Of a stretch of DNA of 64,000 nt, positions 37,068 through 46,760 are shown piece after piece; within the stretch, counting starts at the first letter, position 1, and every line of letters starts with the position of its first letter. The notes beneath the pieces were generated by a model that searched no databases, was not told the origin of the DNA, and saw nothing but the letters and a program-made list of their open reading frames with translations. This DNA is from an uncultured Clostridia bacterium (lineage in GTDB: Bacteria > Bacillota > Clostridia > TANB77 > CAG-508). The DNA lies in contig CAKOTX010000002.1 of NCBI GenBank assembly GCA_934120315.1, positions 62,001-126,000 on the forward strand, written 5' to 3'. The translations under genes were made by a program, and so were the position numbers.

Positions 37068-37934
37068 ATGAGTCAAGAAAAAGCATTGATATCAATAATA
37101 ATACCAGTATATAAAGTAGAGAAATATTTAGAAAAATGCATACAAAGTGTTATAAATCAAACATATGAAAATTTACAAATAATATTAGTAGATGATGGAT
37201 CACCTGATAATTGCGGGAAAATTTGTGATGAATATGCCCAAAAAGATCATCGAATTGAAGTTATTCATAAAAGTAATGGAGGCTTATCAGACGCAAGAAA
37301 TAAAGGGCTTGAAATAGCAAAAGGCGAATATATTGGTTTTGTAGATAGTGATGATTATATAGAATCAGATATGTATGAAGTACTTTATAATTTATTAAAG
37401 CAATATAATGTAGATGTAAGCATTTGTAATTTCTATACTGTATCACAAGGGAAGATTGCCATAAAAAATGCAGATAATGGAATAAAAGAATATAATAGAA
37501 TTGAAATATTGAAGGAGATTTTATTAGATAATGATATTCAAAGTTATGCATGGAATAAATTGTACAAAAGAGAGTTGTTTGGCGAAATAAAATATCCAGT
37601 AGGAAAAAAATATGAGGATATAGGAACAACATTTTATTTATTAGAAAAATGTAATAAAGTTGTTGTAACAGGAAAGCCAGAATATTATTATATAAACAGA
37701 CAAGGTAGTATTGTAAATAATGTTACAGAAAGTACAATTACAGATTATATTGAATTAATTATGCAGAGATATGATTATATAGAAGAAAATATAAAAGAAT
37801 TATCTAGTTATAATAAAAATTATTTAAAAAGAATATTGAAAACTGCAGAACAGGATATAAAAGGTTTGAGTGAAGTTGGAGATTATACAAAGAAAAAATA
37901 TGAGGAATTATATAATAAGGTACAAAAATTTTAG
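37068..37934 (+). CDS. Family 2 glycosyltransferase
   Basis: 288 residues. Contains ISIIIPVYKVEKYLEKCIQSV, LVDDGSPDNCGKICDEY, GGLSDARNKGLEIAKGEYIGFVDSDDYIE, a classic capsule/teichoic-type GT2 start. The C-terminal ~90 residues are charged and may be coiled. ATG 37068 is 2 bp after the phosphatase stop, with GGAG in that gene's last codons. Confidence 0.93.
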   Translation: MSQEKALISIIIPVYKVEKYLEKCIQSVINQTYENLQIILVDDGSPDNCGKICDEYAQKDHRIEVIHKSNGGLSDARNKGLEIAKGEYIGFVDSDDYIESDMYEVLYNLLKQYNVDVSICNFYTVSQGKIAIKNADNGIKEYNRIEILKEILLDNDIQSYAWNKLYKRELFGEIKYPVGKKYEDIGTTFYLLEKCNKVVVTGKPEYYYINRQGSIVNNVTESTITDYIELIMQRYDYIEENIKELSSYNKNYLKRILKTAEQDIKGLSEVGDYTKKKYEELYNKVQKF

Positions 37935-37964
37935 CTTTAATTTTTTTATTATAAAAATATGACA

Positions 37965-37999
37965 AAATGTTACAAAAATATTATTTTTTTGTAACATTT
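37965..37999 (+). terminator. Hairpin after the glycosyltransferase operon
   Basis: AAATGTTAC (37965-37973) pairs with GTAACATTT (37991-37999); the loop carries a T7 run. Confidence 0.5.
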
Positions 38000-38019
38000 A
38001 ATAAATTTTGTAATAAATA

Positions 38020-38028
38020 TGTTATAAT
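38020..38028 (+). promoter_or_regulatory. Extended -10 promoter element of the helicase gene
   Basis: TGTTATAAT at 38020-38028; no convincing -35 box. Confidence 0.5.
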
Positions 38029-38068
38029 TTAAAAGAATATTTATATTTAATAAAAGGAGAAATTATAA

Positions 38069-41000
38069 ATGTCTATAAGGTTAAAACCACATAATGTGGA
38101 AACATATAAGAAAGTTACTGATAAATTAAAGGAATCAAATAAGGTTGCTGTAATACACCCAACTGGAACAGGAAAAATGTATATTGCTTTAAAATTGTTA
38201 GAAGAAAATAAAGGAAAAAAAGCAATATATGTAGCACCATCAAATCCTATATTGCACGATGTTAAGAAAAACATTTTTGCAGAAGGAATGACAATGAGTG
38301 ATTTTCCTAATCTTAAAAGAATAACATATCAAAAATTAGCAAGATTAACAGATGAGGAAATACAAGAACTTGATGCTGATATAATTATTTTAGATGAATT
38401 TCATCATTGTGGTGCACCAGAATGGGGAAAAGGCGTTGAAAGATTACTTCAAAGAAATGAAGGAGCAAGTGTATTAGGATTATCTGCAACACCATTAAGA
38501 TATACTGATGGATTAAGAGATATGGCAGATGAATTATTTGAAAATAATGTTGCATCTGAAATGACATTAGAGGAAGCAATAGAAAGTGGAATACTCCCAG
38601 AAGCATCTTATGTAAGTGCATTGTATGGTTATGACAAAGAACTTGAAGGTATGCAAACGAATATAGATAAAATAAAGGATGAAAATAAAAGACAAGAAGC
38701 ACAAGAGTTATTAAATAGTTTAAGAAATAAATTAGATGAAAACACAAAAAATTTACCAGAATTATTTTCTGAACATATGCAAAATAAGAATGGAAAATAT
38801 ATAGTATTCTGCAGAAATATTGAAGATATGAATGAAAAGATGGAACAAGCACAAAAAATGTTTGGAGGAGTTAATTCTAACATAACAATTAGGGGGATCT
38901 CATCAAAAATAAAAGAGGCAGATAAAATTTTAACTGAATTTGAAAAAGATAACGAAGAAGGAACATTAAAGTTATTATATGCAGTTGATATGCTTAATGA
39001 AGGATACCATATAAAAGATTTAGATGGTGTTATTATGATGCGACCAACATTTTCTCCAACGATTTATACACAACAATTAGGTAGAGCATTGACAGTTGGA
39101 GGGGATGAAAGTCCTGTTGTACTTGATTTAGTAAATAATTTTGATTCTTGCAAAATAATAGAAGATTTTGCAGAAAAAATGAGAGAATATAAAGGAAATG
39201 AAGAAACAGAAAGAGCAAAAAATTACAGAAAAAGTAGATTTTCAATTTTCGACACAACAAAAGAATTTAGAGAGATAGCGGAAAAAATAACTGAATTGTC
39301 AAAAAGAAGTAAAGTAACATTGGAACAAAAAATAGAAATATTTGAAGAATTTATGAAAACGGGAGAAGAATTAGTTGGAAATACAACTTTTGAAGGATAT
39401 CCAATAGGACAATGGGCTATCCAAATAAGAAGTAGCTTAAATAAAATGAATAATGGAAAAGATGATAAAGGAAAAATTAATCCAACTAAAGAACAATTGG
39501 AACAATTGGAAAGTATGGGCATTTTAGAAAGGCAATTTGATTCAACAATAGATGAAAAAATTGATAGTTTAATTGAATGGAGAAAAAAATATCCAAAAAT
39601 AAGAATAACACCTATTGCGACAGATGAAGAATTAAAAGAATATGCTAAAACAAATGAAGAATTTAGTCAAATTCAAAAAGAATATGAAAAAATGCAAAGA
39701 TATTATGATTATGTAAAAAATAGAAAATATCAAGGAAAATTAAATGAAAAGCAAATGAAAAGGGGCAAAGAAGGAAAGATTGGAGGAGTTTTTGGATATT
39801 CAGCAACAATAGAAGAATTAGCACAAAGATATGGAATAACAGAAAAAGACGTAGATTATTTATTAACTAAATTTGGGACACTAGATAATTTTTATGAAAT
39901 GCATAATACAGGGAGAATTGAAGACGATAAGGATAAAATATTAGAAGGAAAAATAATAAGAAATTTAGTTGATATTGATGATAATTCTAATAGTGGATAT
40001 GATAATTTATATAGAGATATATTTGGGGTATCAACAGTAGAAAAAGGTGTGCGTTTTTATTCATCTAAGGAAATGCAAAAAGTACTTGATGGACTACTCG
40101 AAAGAGAAACGTATGTGTTAGAAAGTAGATATGGATTAATAGAAGGAAAAATACCTACAACATTAAATGACATAGGCAGAGAAATTGGGGTAACAGGAGG
40201 TAGAGTACAGCAAATAATGGCACGTGCATTTAGAAAAGTAAGATATCCAGCTAGAACTAGAGAACTTAAAATTTTTGCAGGAATAAAAAGTGATGAATAT
40301 TTAACAGATGAAGAAAGGCAGCAAATTGAGAAAATAGAAAAAATGATTCAATTGCAACAAGGTGATTTATCTGAAAATTTAGACAAGTTAAATGAAATTC
40401 AAGAAAAATTAAGAAAAAGAAGAGAAGAAGAAAGAAAAAGAAGAGAAGAAGAAAGAAAAAGAGAAGAAGAAGAAAGAAAAATAAACCTAAAAATATATAT
40501 TGAGGAATTAGATTTAAGTGTAAGATCATATAATTTGTTAAGGAGAGCTGGAATAAAAGTTTTAAAAGATTTAGTAAATATGACAGAAGAAGAATTAATG
40601 CAAGCTATATGTTTTAGTAGAAAGTCTTTTGAAGAAATTGTCGCTAAAATGGATTCATATGGAATATCTTTAAAGCCAGAAGAACAATTGGAGAAAATTG
40701 AAAAAAGTCCACAAGAACTAAGTAAAGAAAGTGATAGACTACAAGAAGAAAAACAAAAAAAAGATGAGATTAGAGTAGAAACAGAAAAAAATGCAATAGA
40801 GAGTAGAGCGGAAGACAAATCTGAAACAGAAGAACAAGTTGTTGTAAAGGATGAACAAAAGAAAAAAGAAACTAATTTTGAAGATATGACACCAGAACAA
40901 TTAAAAAAGATGGTTGATGAAAATCAAAGAACTATTGAAGAGAATGAAAGAAAAATAAAAGAAGATACAGAGAAAAGTAAACTAATACAAAGATTATTAA

Positions 41001-41077
41001 AACAACAGCAAACTATTGATGCACAACAAGAGAAAATAAATAGATTAAGAAAACTTTTAGGAGCACCACAGCAATAA
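38069..41077 (+). CDS. SF2 helicase fused to sigma-region-4-like and RNAP alpha-CTD-like domains
   Basis: 1002 residues. N-terminal SF2 helicase of the type III restriction/ResIII kind: HPTGTGK Walker A (about 30-37), LDEFHHCG Walker B (about 108-115), LGLSATP (about 136-142) and QQLGRAL motif VI (about 335-341). About 690-735 resembles sigma70 region 4 (YGLIEGKIPTTLNDIGREIG, VTGGRVQQIMARAFRKVR). An Arg/Glu coiled stretch (783-804) leads to an alpha-CTD-like domain (about 810-868): ELDLSVRSYNLLRRAGIKVL aligns with [20 protein letters not shown] of RpoA. A coiled C-terminus follows. A DNA translocase acting with or on RNA polymerase is possible. A paralog lies at 61776. Confidence 0.85.
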   Translation: MSIRLKPHNVETYKKVTDKLKESNKVAVIHPTGTGKMYIALKLLEENKGKKAIYVAPSNPILHDVKKNIFAEGMTMSDFPNLKRITYQKLARLTDEEIQELDADIIILDEFHHCGAPEWGKGVERLLQRNEGASVLGLSATPLRYTDGLRDMADELFENNVASEMTLEEAIESGILPEASYVSALYGYDKELEGMQTNIDKIKDENKRQEAQELLNSLRNKLDENTKNLPELFSEHMQNKNGKYIVFCRNIEDMNEKMEQAQKMFGGVNSNITIRGISSKIKEADKILTEFEKDNEEGTLKLLYAVDMLNEGYHIKDLDGVIMMRPTFSPTIYTQQLGRALTVGGDESPVVLDLVNNFDSCKIIEDFAEKMREYKGNEETERAKNYRKSRFSIFDTTKEFREIAEKITELSKRSKVTLEQKIEIFEEFMKTGEELVGNTTFEGYPIGQWAIQIRSSLNKMNNGKDDKGKINPTKEQLEQLESMGILERQFDSTIDEKIDSLIEWRKKYPKIRITPIATDEELKEYAKTNEEFSQIQKEYEKMQRYYDYVKNRKYQGKLNEKQMKRGKEGKIGGVFGYSATIEELAQRYGITEKDVDYLLTKFGTLDNFYEMHNTGRIEDDKDKILEGKIIRNLVDIDDNSNSGYDNLYRDIFGVSTVEKGVRFYSSKEMQKVLDGLLERETYVLESRYGLIEGKIPTTLNDIGREIGVTGGRVQQIMARAFRKVRYPARTRELKIFAGIKSDEYLTDEERQQIEKIEKMIQLQQGDLSENLDKLNEIQEKLRKRREEERKRREEERKREEEERKINLKIYIEELDLSVRSYNLLRRAGIKVLKDLVNMTEEELMQAICFSRKSFEEIVAKMDSYGISLKPEEQLEKIEKSPQELSKESDRLQEEKQKKDEIRVETEKNAIESRAEDKSETEEQVVVKDEQKKKETNFEDMTPEQLKKMVDENQRTIEENERKIKEDTEKSKLIQRLLKQQQTIDAQQEKINRLRKLLGAPQQ

Positions 41078-41091
41078 AAAGGAGTTTGAGA

Positions 41092-41448
41092 ATGAATAAT
41101 AATGGAATGATAGAGTATAAAGAAAGTTTTATAACAAAAATAAAAAAATTCTTTAAAATATTGTTTGGAAAAAAAGAAGAACAAGATAACTATGTTAAAC
41201 AAGAGAATGTGAACGAAATATCAGAAGAAAAAAATGAAAGACTAAATGATTTTATTGATAATATAAAGATTGATATAAAAGGTGTAGATTCTGTAATTGA
41301 CAAGAAGAATTTTTTAGAAGAAATAAAAGGAAATGAAGAACTATTAAATATGTTATCAATAGATAGATTAAAGAAACTTGAAAAATATTATGATAGTGTT
41401 ATTGCAGAAAATGATAAAAAAATAAGAAAATTAAAAGCAACAGAATAA
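41092..41448 (+). CDS. Small charged protein downstream of the helicase
   Basis: 118 residues, not recognised. ATG 41092 lies 7 nt after AAAAGGAG; TTG 41086 is an alternative. A basic amphipathic N-terminal helix (ESFITKIKKFFKILFGKKEE) could touch membrane or nucleic acid; the rest is predicted helical and charged, ending KYYDSVIAENDKKIRKLKATE. Only 14 bp after the helicase, so probably co-expressed with it, and closed by a terminator. Confidence 0.7.
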   Translation: MNNNGMIEYKESFITKIKKFFKILFGKKEEQDNYVKQENVNEISEEKNERLNDFIDNIKIDIKGVDSVIDKKNFLEEIKGNEELLNMLSIDRLKKLEKYYDSVIAENDKKIRKLKATE

Positions 41449-41454
41449 CAATTT

Positions 41455-41482
41455 AAAACTCCAGTATTTGCTGGAGTTTTAT
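41455..41482 (+). terminator. Intrinsic terminator after the helicase operon
   Basis: AAAACTCCAG and CTGGAGTTTT form a 10-bp stem around TATTTG, followed by ATTG. Confidence 0.85.
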
Positions 41483-41551
41483 TGACAAATAAATTACATA
41501 TGGTTTCAAAAAATATTTTTATGCTTTTTATCTGAAATTTTAGTTAAATAT

Positions 41552-41580
41552 TTGACATTTTTTTATTTTAAGTATATACT
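41552..41580 (+). promoter_or_regulatory. Promoter of the NlpC/P60 gene
   Basis: TTGACA (41552-41557), 17-bp spacer, TATACT (41575-41580). Confidence 0.85.
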
Positions 41581-41616
41581 TAGTAAGCACAAGAATAAAA
41601 TAAAATGAGGTTGAAA

Positions 41617-43068
41617 ATGAAAATATATAAGAATTTAACAATAATCGTACTAATGACAATATTCTTGCTTATATTAAGTGGAAAAGTAGAAGCTACAACA
41701 GGAAAAATAAACACAGAAACAGCAAGATTAAGAGAAAAGCCAAATACAACTTCAACAATATTAGAACAATTAAATGAAAATGATGAAGTAGAAATACTAG
41801 AAGAGGAAGACAACTGGTATAAAGTAAAAGCAAATGTAAATGGGCAAAAAATTACAGGATATGTAAGTGCTAAATTAGTTGATGCAGAGAAAACAACTTC
41901 AACAAAAGTTGAAGATACTGCAAATGCAATAGACAATAAAACCACAGAAACTACACCAGAAGTTACAACAAATACAGATACAGTAAAAGAAGAACCATTA
42001 ACAGATATAGATGTTAGTGAAGATATCAAAGAAAATAAAGAATATGATTTACAACAAGAAGCAGAAGTAAAAATTTTACCAATAATGAGTTCAAATACAA
42101 AATGCAAATTAAGTGGAAAAGTAAAAACTGTTACAATTCTAAATGATTGGTGCAAAATAGAATGTGATACAAGTTGTGGATGGATAAGAACTAATGTCTT
42201 GAAAAAACTTGTAAAAATGGGAGAAGATACAACAGGAAATAATGTTGAAGAACAACCTACATCAAATCAAGAACCAGAAACATCAAATAATAATGAGACA
42301 ACAGAAACTAGTGCAAGTACTGCAAATAATACAACTTCAGAGAATAGTACAAACACAACATCAGTAAAAGAATTAAGCAAAACAGGATATGTAAAAGTAG
42401 AGGGATTGACAGTAAGAAAAGGACCATCAACATCAACAGATGCAATAGATGGATTATCCAAAAATGATAAAGTAGAAATAACTGGTGAGACTGATGGATG
42501 GTATCAAATAAAATTAAAAGGTGAAGTAGGATATGTATCTGCAAAATATATTTCAGATACTAAAGTTACAGAAACTACATCAAGAAGTGGAAGCACTTTA
42601 AAAGAAACAGCAAGTGAAGAAAAAGTAACAACTGAACAAGAAAATGATGAAACAGAAGAAAATGAAGAAGAAGCAAATGAATCTACAACTGGTATATCAG
42701 GAGCAGAAGTAGTGGAATATGCTAAACAATATCTAGGCTGTAAATATGTAGCTGGAGGAGCTTCTCCATCAACAGGATTTGATTGTTCAGGATTTACAAC
42801 ATATGTATATAAACATTTTGGAATAAGCTTAAATAGATCATCAAAAGGTCAAATAAAAAATGGAACATCAGTATCGAAGAGTAACCTGCAATTAGGGGAT
42901 ATAATAATATTTAATGGGTCGTCAAATACTTCGATAGGTCATGTTGGAATATATATTGGTGATAATAAATTTATACATGCGGCAAATTCTAAAGAAGGTG
43001 TAATTATTACATCATTATCATCAAGTTATTATCAAAAAAGATATGTAGGAGCAAGGAGAGTAATTTAA
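41617..43068 (+). CDS. Secreted SH3-domain NlpC/P60 peptidoglycan hydrolase
   Basis: 483 residues from ATG 41617 (GAGG 6 nt upstream). Signal peptide (KIYKNLTIIVLMTIFLLILS, cleaved near VEA), then three bacterial SH3 domains (about 30-88, 138-190, 255-312) separated by Thr/Glu-rich linkers, an acidic linker, and a C-terminal NlpC/P60 domain (about 365-483). The catalytic triad is visible: Cys in FDCSGF (~390), His in GHVGIYIG (~441) and a polar residue in HAAN (~454). It likely cuts stem peptides in wall turnover. comEC starts right after its stop. Confidence 0.93.
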   Translation: MKIYKNLTIIVLMTIFLLILSGKVEATTGKINTETARLREKPNTTSTILEQLNENDEVEILEEEDNWYKVKANVNGQKITGYVSAKLVDAEKTTSTKVEDTANAIDNKTTETTPEVTTNTDTVKEEPLTDIDVSEDIKENKEYDLQQEAEVKILPIMSSNTKCKLSGKVKTVTILNDWCKIECDTSCGWIRTNVLKKLVKMGEDTTGNNVEEQPTSNQEPETSNNNETTETSASTANNTTSENSTNTTSVKELSKTGYVKVEGLTVRKGPSTSTDAIDGLSKNDKVEITGETDGWYQIKLKGEVGYVSAKYISDTKVTETTSRSGSTLKETASEEKVTTEQENDETEENEEEANESTTGISGAEVVEYAKQYLGCKYVAGGASPSTGFDCSGFTTYVYKHFGISLNRSSKGQIKNGTSVSKSNLQLGDIIIFNGSSNTSIGHVGIYIGDNKFIHAANSKEGVIITSLSSSYYQKRYVGARRVI

Positions 43069-45514
43069 TTGAATAGACCAATTTTTATCATAGTAATTGG
43101 TTATATTATAGGTATAATATGGGGACTATACTGTAAAATGAGTATAGTCTCCCTTTATTTTTTTCTAGTAATTATTTATATTATAATCAATAGATCTTAC
43201 CAAAGAAGAAAGTTTAAAATTTTTTCAATAAAAAGATATTTTAGATATATCAAATTATTTTTTAAATTAAAAATTATTTTATTAATTATTATTTCATCAA
43301 TGATATCAAATATAGTTGTTAAATATCAGAATTATCAATATGAAAATAAATTTAAAGAGGTTCAAGAATTAAGTGTTCAAGCAATAGTAATAAGTAATGT
43401 GAGTGAAAAAGAATATTATAATAGATACAAAGTAAAAGTATGTAATGAAAATATTAGATTATATATTAATGTAAAGAAAGATGTTGAATTAGAATATGGA
43501 GATAAGATAGAAGTGGGTGGACAGTTTATAGAAGCACAAACCCAAAGAAATTATAGAGGTTTTGATTATAAAGAATATTTAAAAACTCAAAAAATATATG
43601 GAACCGTAAAAGTTAAAAATGTTAAGATTTTAGGAAAAGCACAAGGAAATAAACTTATACAAATGGCAAACAAGATATTTTTAAAAATTGAAGATAATAT
43701 TCAAAAAACATATAGCAACAGATTTATTCCTATTATTCAAGGTATAATATTGGGAGATACACGAAATATTGATGAAGATACAAAAGATGCTTTTTCTGAG
43801 AGTAATATTTCTCATGTATTGGCTGTTTCTGGAATGCACATTTCTTATATTATTTTACTTGCAACGAGTTCAACTAAAATAATAGGAAAAAGGAAAAGCA
43901 AGATATTTGCTAGTATTTTGCTTGTAGTGTATATGCTTATAACAGGTTTTAGTATATCAGTTGTAAGAGCCTGTATTATGGGAATTTTAGCATGTATGGC
44001 ATTTGTTTTATATAGAAAAAGTGATACATTAAATAATATTTCGATTGCAATGCTTATAATATTAATTAATAATCCATATAACATAAAATCAATTAGTTTT
44101 TTGTTGACATTTGGAGGGACACTTGGAATTGTATATTTTAAGCCAACAGTTGAAAAAGCTATTAAAAGTATAAAAATAAGAAATAGAAAATGGAAATATC
44201 TATTTATAAAAATACAACAGAAGAGCGAAAATATAATTAGCATATTAGCTGTTTCAATATCTGCTCAAATTGTTATTGCACCAATAATGGCGATGTATTT
44301 TAATAAAATTAGTATAGGCTTTTTATTAACAAATTTTTTGTTAAGCTATATTATAGGAATTGTTGTTATAGGAGGATTTATTCAGAGTATCGTGGCAATG
44401 TTTTCTATTAAACTAGGAGCTATGTTAGCACAAATAATAGAGATTCCATTGTATGGAATTATATTGATTTCAAAGATTAATTTTGGGAATTTTACAGTAA
44501 CCACTCCACAGGTATATCAAATTATTTTATATTATATAATAATTTTTATTATCAAATATTTATATCAAATCTTTAATTCAAAAAAGATTACAGTAACTCA
44601 AAAAAGAGTAAAAAACATATTGTATTTAATTAAGTATAAAAGTAGGACATATTCTTCAAAATTAATAGCAATACTATTAATAATTGTACTTATTTGTGTA
44701 ATTATAGCACAGATTCCTAAAGAGTCCGAAATCCATTTTATAGATGTAGGACAAGGTGATAGTACTTTAATAATAACACCAAGTAATAAAAAAGTTTTGA
44801 TAGATGGAGGAGGAAGCGGTACATATGATGTAGGTGAAAATATTTTAATTCCATATTTGCTAGATAGAGGAATTAAAAGACTTGATTATGTAATAGTTAG
44901 TCATACAGATTTTGACCATATTTCACGGTATTTTAAGTGTTTTAAAAGAATTACAAGTTGGAAAAGTTATTATAGGAAAACAAGGAGAGGAAAGTGAAAA
45001 TTATAAAGAATTAGTTAGAATTACAACAGAAAAATCGATCCCAATTGTAGTGGTTAAAAGAGGAGATATAATAAAAATAGAAAATACAGTTAAATTCCAG
45101 GTTCTATTTCCAAGTGATAAATTGATATCTGAAAATGTATTAAATAATAATTCTTTGGTTATGAAATTATATTTAAAAAATTTAATAATGCTGTTTACAG
45201 GAGATATAGAAGAAGTTGCAGAAAGAGAATTAGTAAAATTATATTCAAATAATGAACTAAAAGCTGATATTTTAAAAGTTGCACATCACGGTTCAAAAAC
45301 TTCATCAACAATAGAATTTTTGAAGGCAGTTTCACCCAAAATTGCATTAATAGGAGTGGGAGAGAATAACAAATTTGGACATCCAAATTCAGAAGTAATA
45401 GAAAGGTTAAAAAGTTTAGGAACAGCAACATATAGAACTGATGAAATGGGAGAGATAAGCATAAAAACAAATTGTATAAAAATTACAACCATGGTAAATA
45501 ATAATAAAAAATGA
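43069..45514 (+). CDS. comEC: ComEC/Rec2 competence protein, interrupted by +1 shift at CGG
   Basis: Reads as 814 residues if one base is skipped. Start TTG 43069 with AAGGAGAG in the preceding gene. N-terminal helices and OB-like domain, the Competence domain (IIQGIILGDTRNID, HVLAVSGMHISYI, about 222-260), ten or more membrane helices, and a C-terminal metallo-beta-lactamase domain (IHFIDVGQGDSTLI, about 556). At SHTDFDHIS the frame meets CGG (44926-44928) and would stop 23 codons later. Skipping the C gives GGT ATT TTA AGT and the full remaining domain including LKVAHHGSKTSS. It forms the DNA-uptake channel in transformation. The downstream part has no start of its own. Confidence 0.82.
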
Positions 45515-45528
45515 AGGGTTGTGATAAA

Positions 45529-46131
45529 ATGACAAGAAGAGGGAAAATAGTATTTTTTATTAGTCTAGTAATTTTAGCAGTTGTTTCTGGAATAGTAGCT
45601 TATTTGGTAACCAAATCAAATAAGACACCTAAAATTGCAGATAACAATAATTATATATCAGAAAAAATTGAAGATGAGTGTACAGAAGAATATATAGCAG
45701 AACAAAACACAACTGCTGTAACATCAGTGGAAGAAAGAGTGTCAGCAAATGCAATATTGATTTTAAAAAAATATTATATTCAATGTGACCATACAATAAA
45801 TGAATATGTAGAACTTCCTAAAGAATTAGTAAATATGACAAAAGAAGAAGTACAAAAACATTATCCTGATTGGGAAGTGATAGGGTTTGAAAAGGGAAAG
45901 GTAATATTATATAAAGAATTTGATGGAGTCTGTGGAGAACATTTTAAACTAAGAGTAGAAAATGGAAAAGTAGTTGTTTATATTGTTGATAATGATGGAA
46001 ATGAAAGCTTGTATGAGAAGACAAATATATCAAGTGAATACTTGACAGAAACAGATTTAATTAATATGCAGGATGGATTAGAGATTTATGGAAAAGAAGA
46101 ACTAAATCAGATTATTGAAGATTTTGAATAA
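45529..46131 (+). CDS. Membrane-anchored protein with BofC C-terminal-like domain
   Basis: 201 residues from ATG 45529 (AAGGG about 10 nt upstream); an earlier ATG at 45511 overlaps the comEC stop. One N-terminal membrane anchor (about 5-28), a low-complexity stretch, then a domain (about 85-200) with YVELPKELVNMTKEEVQKHY, DGVCGEHFKLRVENGK and a DGLEIYGKEELNQIIEDFE end, resembling the BofC C-terminal domain of proteins that restrain SpoIVB signalling in sporulation. Assignment rests on recognition of this pattern only. Confidence 0.65.
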   Translation: MTRRGKIVFFISLVILAVVSGIVAYLVTKSNKTPKIADNNNYISEKIEDECTEEYIAEQNTTAVTSVEERVSANAILILKKYYIQCDHTINEYVELPKELVNMTKEEVQKHYPDWEVIGFEKGKVILYKEFDGVCGEHFKLRVENGKVVVYIVDNDGNESLYEKTNISSEYLTETDLINMQDGLEIYGKEELNQIIEDFE

Positions 46132-46134
46132 TAA

Positions 46135-46160
46135 AAATGGGCTTGTGAAAAGCCCATTTA
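46135..46160. terminator. Bidirectional terminator between the BofC-like gene and pgsA
   Basis: AAATGGGCTT and AAGCCCATTT form a 10-bp stem; flanked by A and T runs for both converging genes. Confidence 0.85.
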
Positions 46161-46709
46161 CTATTTGTGTTTTATAAATTTTGATGCAACAAATTGAATT
46201 GCATACATAATTAATGAGAAGATAGTTGCAAGTATAGCTAAATAATATAAATATAAATCTACTCTAAAAGGTATGCCTAAGTTGAAATTATTCATAAGTA
46301 ATGACATTACAATAGCTAAGTAGAATAATACAGTAGCTAATTTGCCATACCATTTGCTATAAACAACAACATCTTTTTTCTTATATAAAAGAGAAGCGGT
46401 TGTAACCATAATAATTTCTTTAATAAAAACTATTGCAAAAATCCACCAAGGTAAAATATTTAAAATAGTAAGAGATAGAAGAAGTGTAACTTGAGTTAGT
46501 TTATCAGCAAGTGGATCTATCAATTTACCAATATCAGTTATATAATTATATTTACGAGCAATGTAACCATCTAAAACATCTGTTATTGCAGAAAGTGTAA
46601 AAATGATTAAAGCTGTTAAATAATGATGTGTCATAACTGCAATGAAAATAAAAGGTATTAAAATAAAACGTAGTATAGTTAGTATATTTGGTATATTTTC
46701 TTTTTTCAT
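46161..46709 (-). CDS. pgsA: CDP-diacylglycerol--glycerol-3-phosphate 3-phosphatidyltransferase
   Basis: 182 residues, about four to five membrane helices. The CDP-alcohol phosphatidyltransferase motif D-G-x2-A-R-x8-G-x3-D-x3-D is complete in DGYIARKYNYITDIGKLIDP and the following LAD (about 43-66). The N-terminus NIPNILTILRFILIP is typical. It commits CDP-diacylglycerol to phosphatidylglycerol. Follows clpE on the minus strand with a 51-bp gap. Confidence 0.94.
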   Translation of the reverse strand: MKKENIPNILTILRFILIPFIFIAVMTHHYLTALIIFTLSAITDVLDGYIARKYNYITDIGKLIDPLADKLTQVTLLLSLTILNILPWWIFAIVFIKEIIMVTTASLLYKKKDVVVYSKWYGKLATVLFYLAIVMSLLMNNFNLGIPFRVDLYLYYLAILATIFSLIMYAIQFVASKFIKHK

Positions 46710-46760
46710 TTTTTTACTAAAAATCCTTTCTTTGAAAGTTATATGTTTTATCTAATAAAT

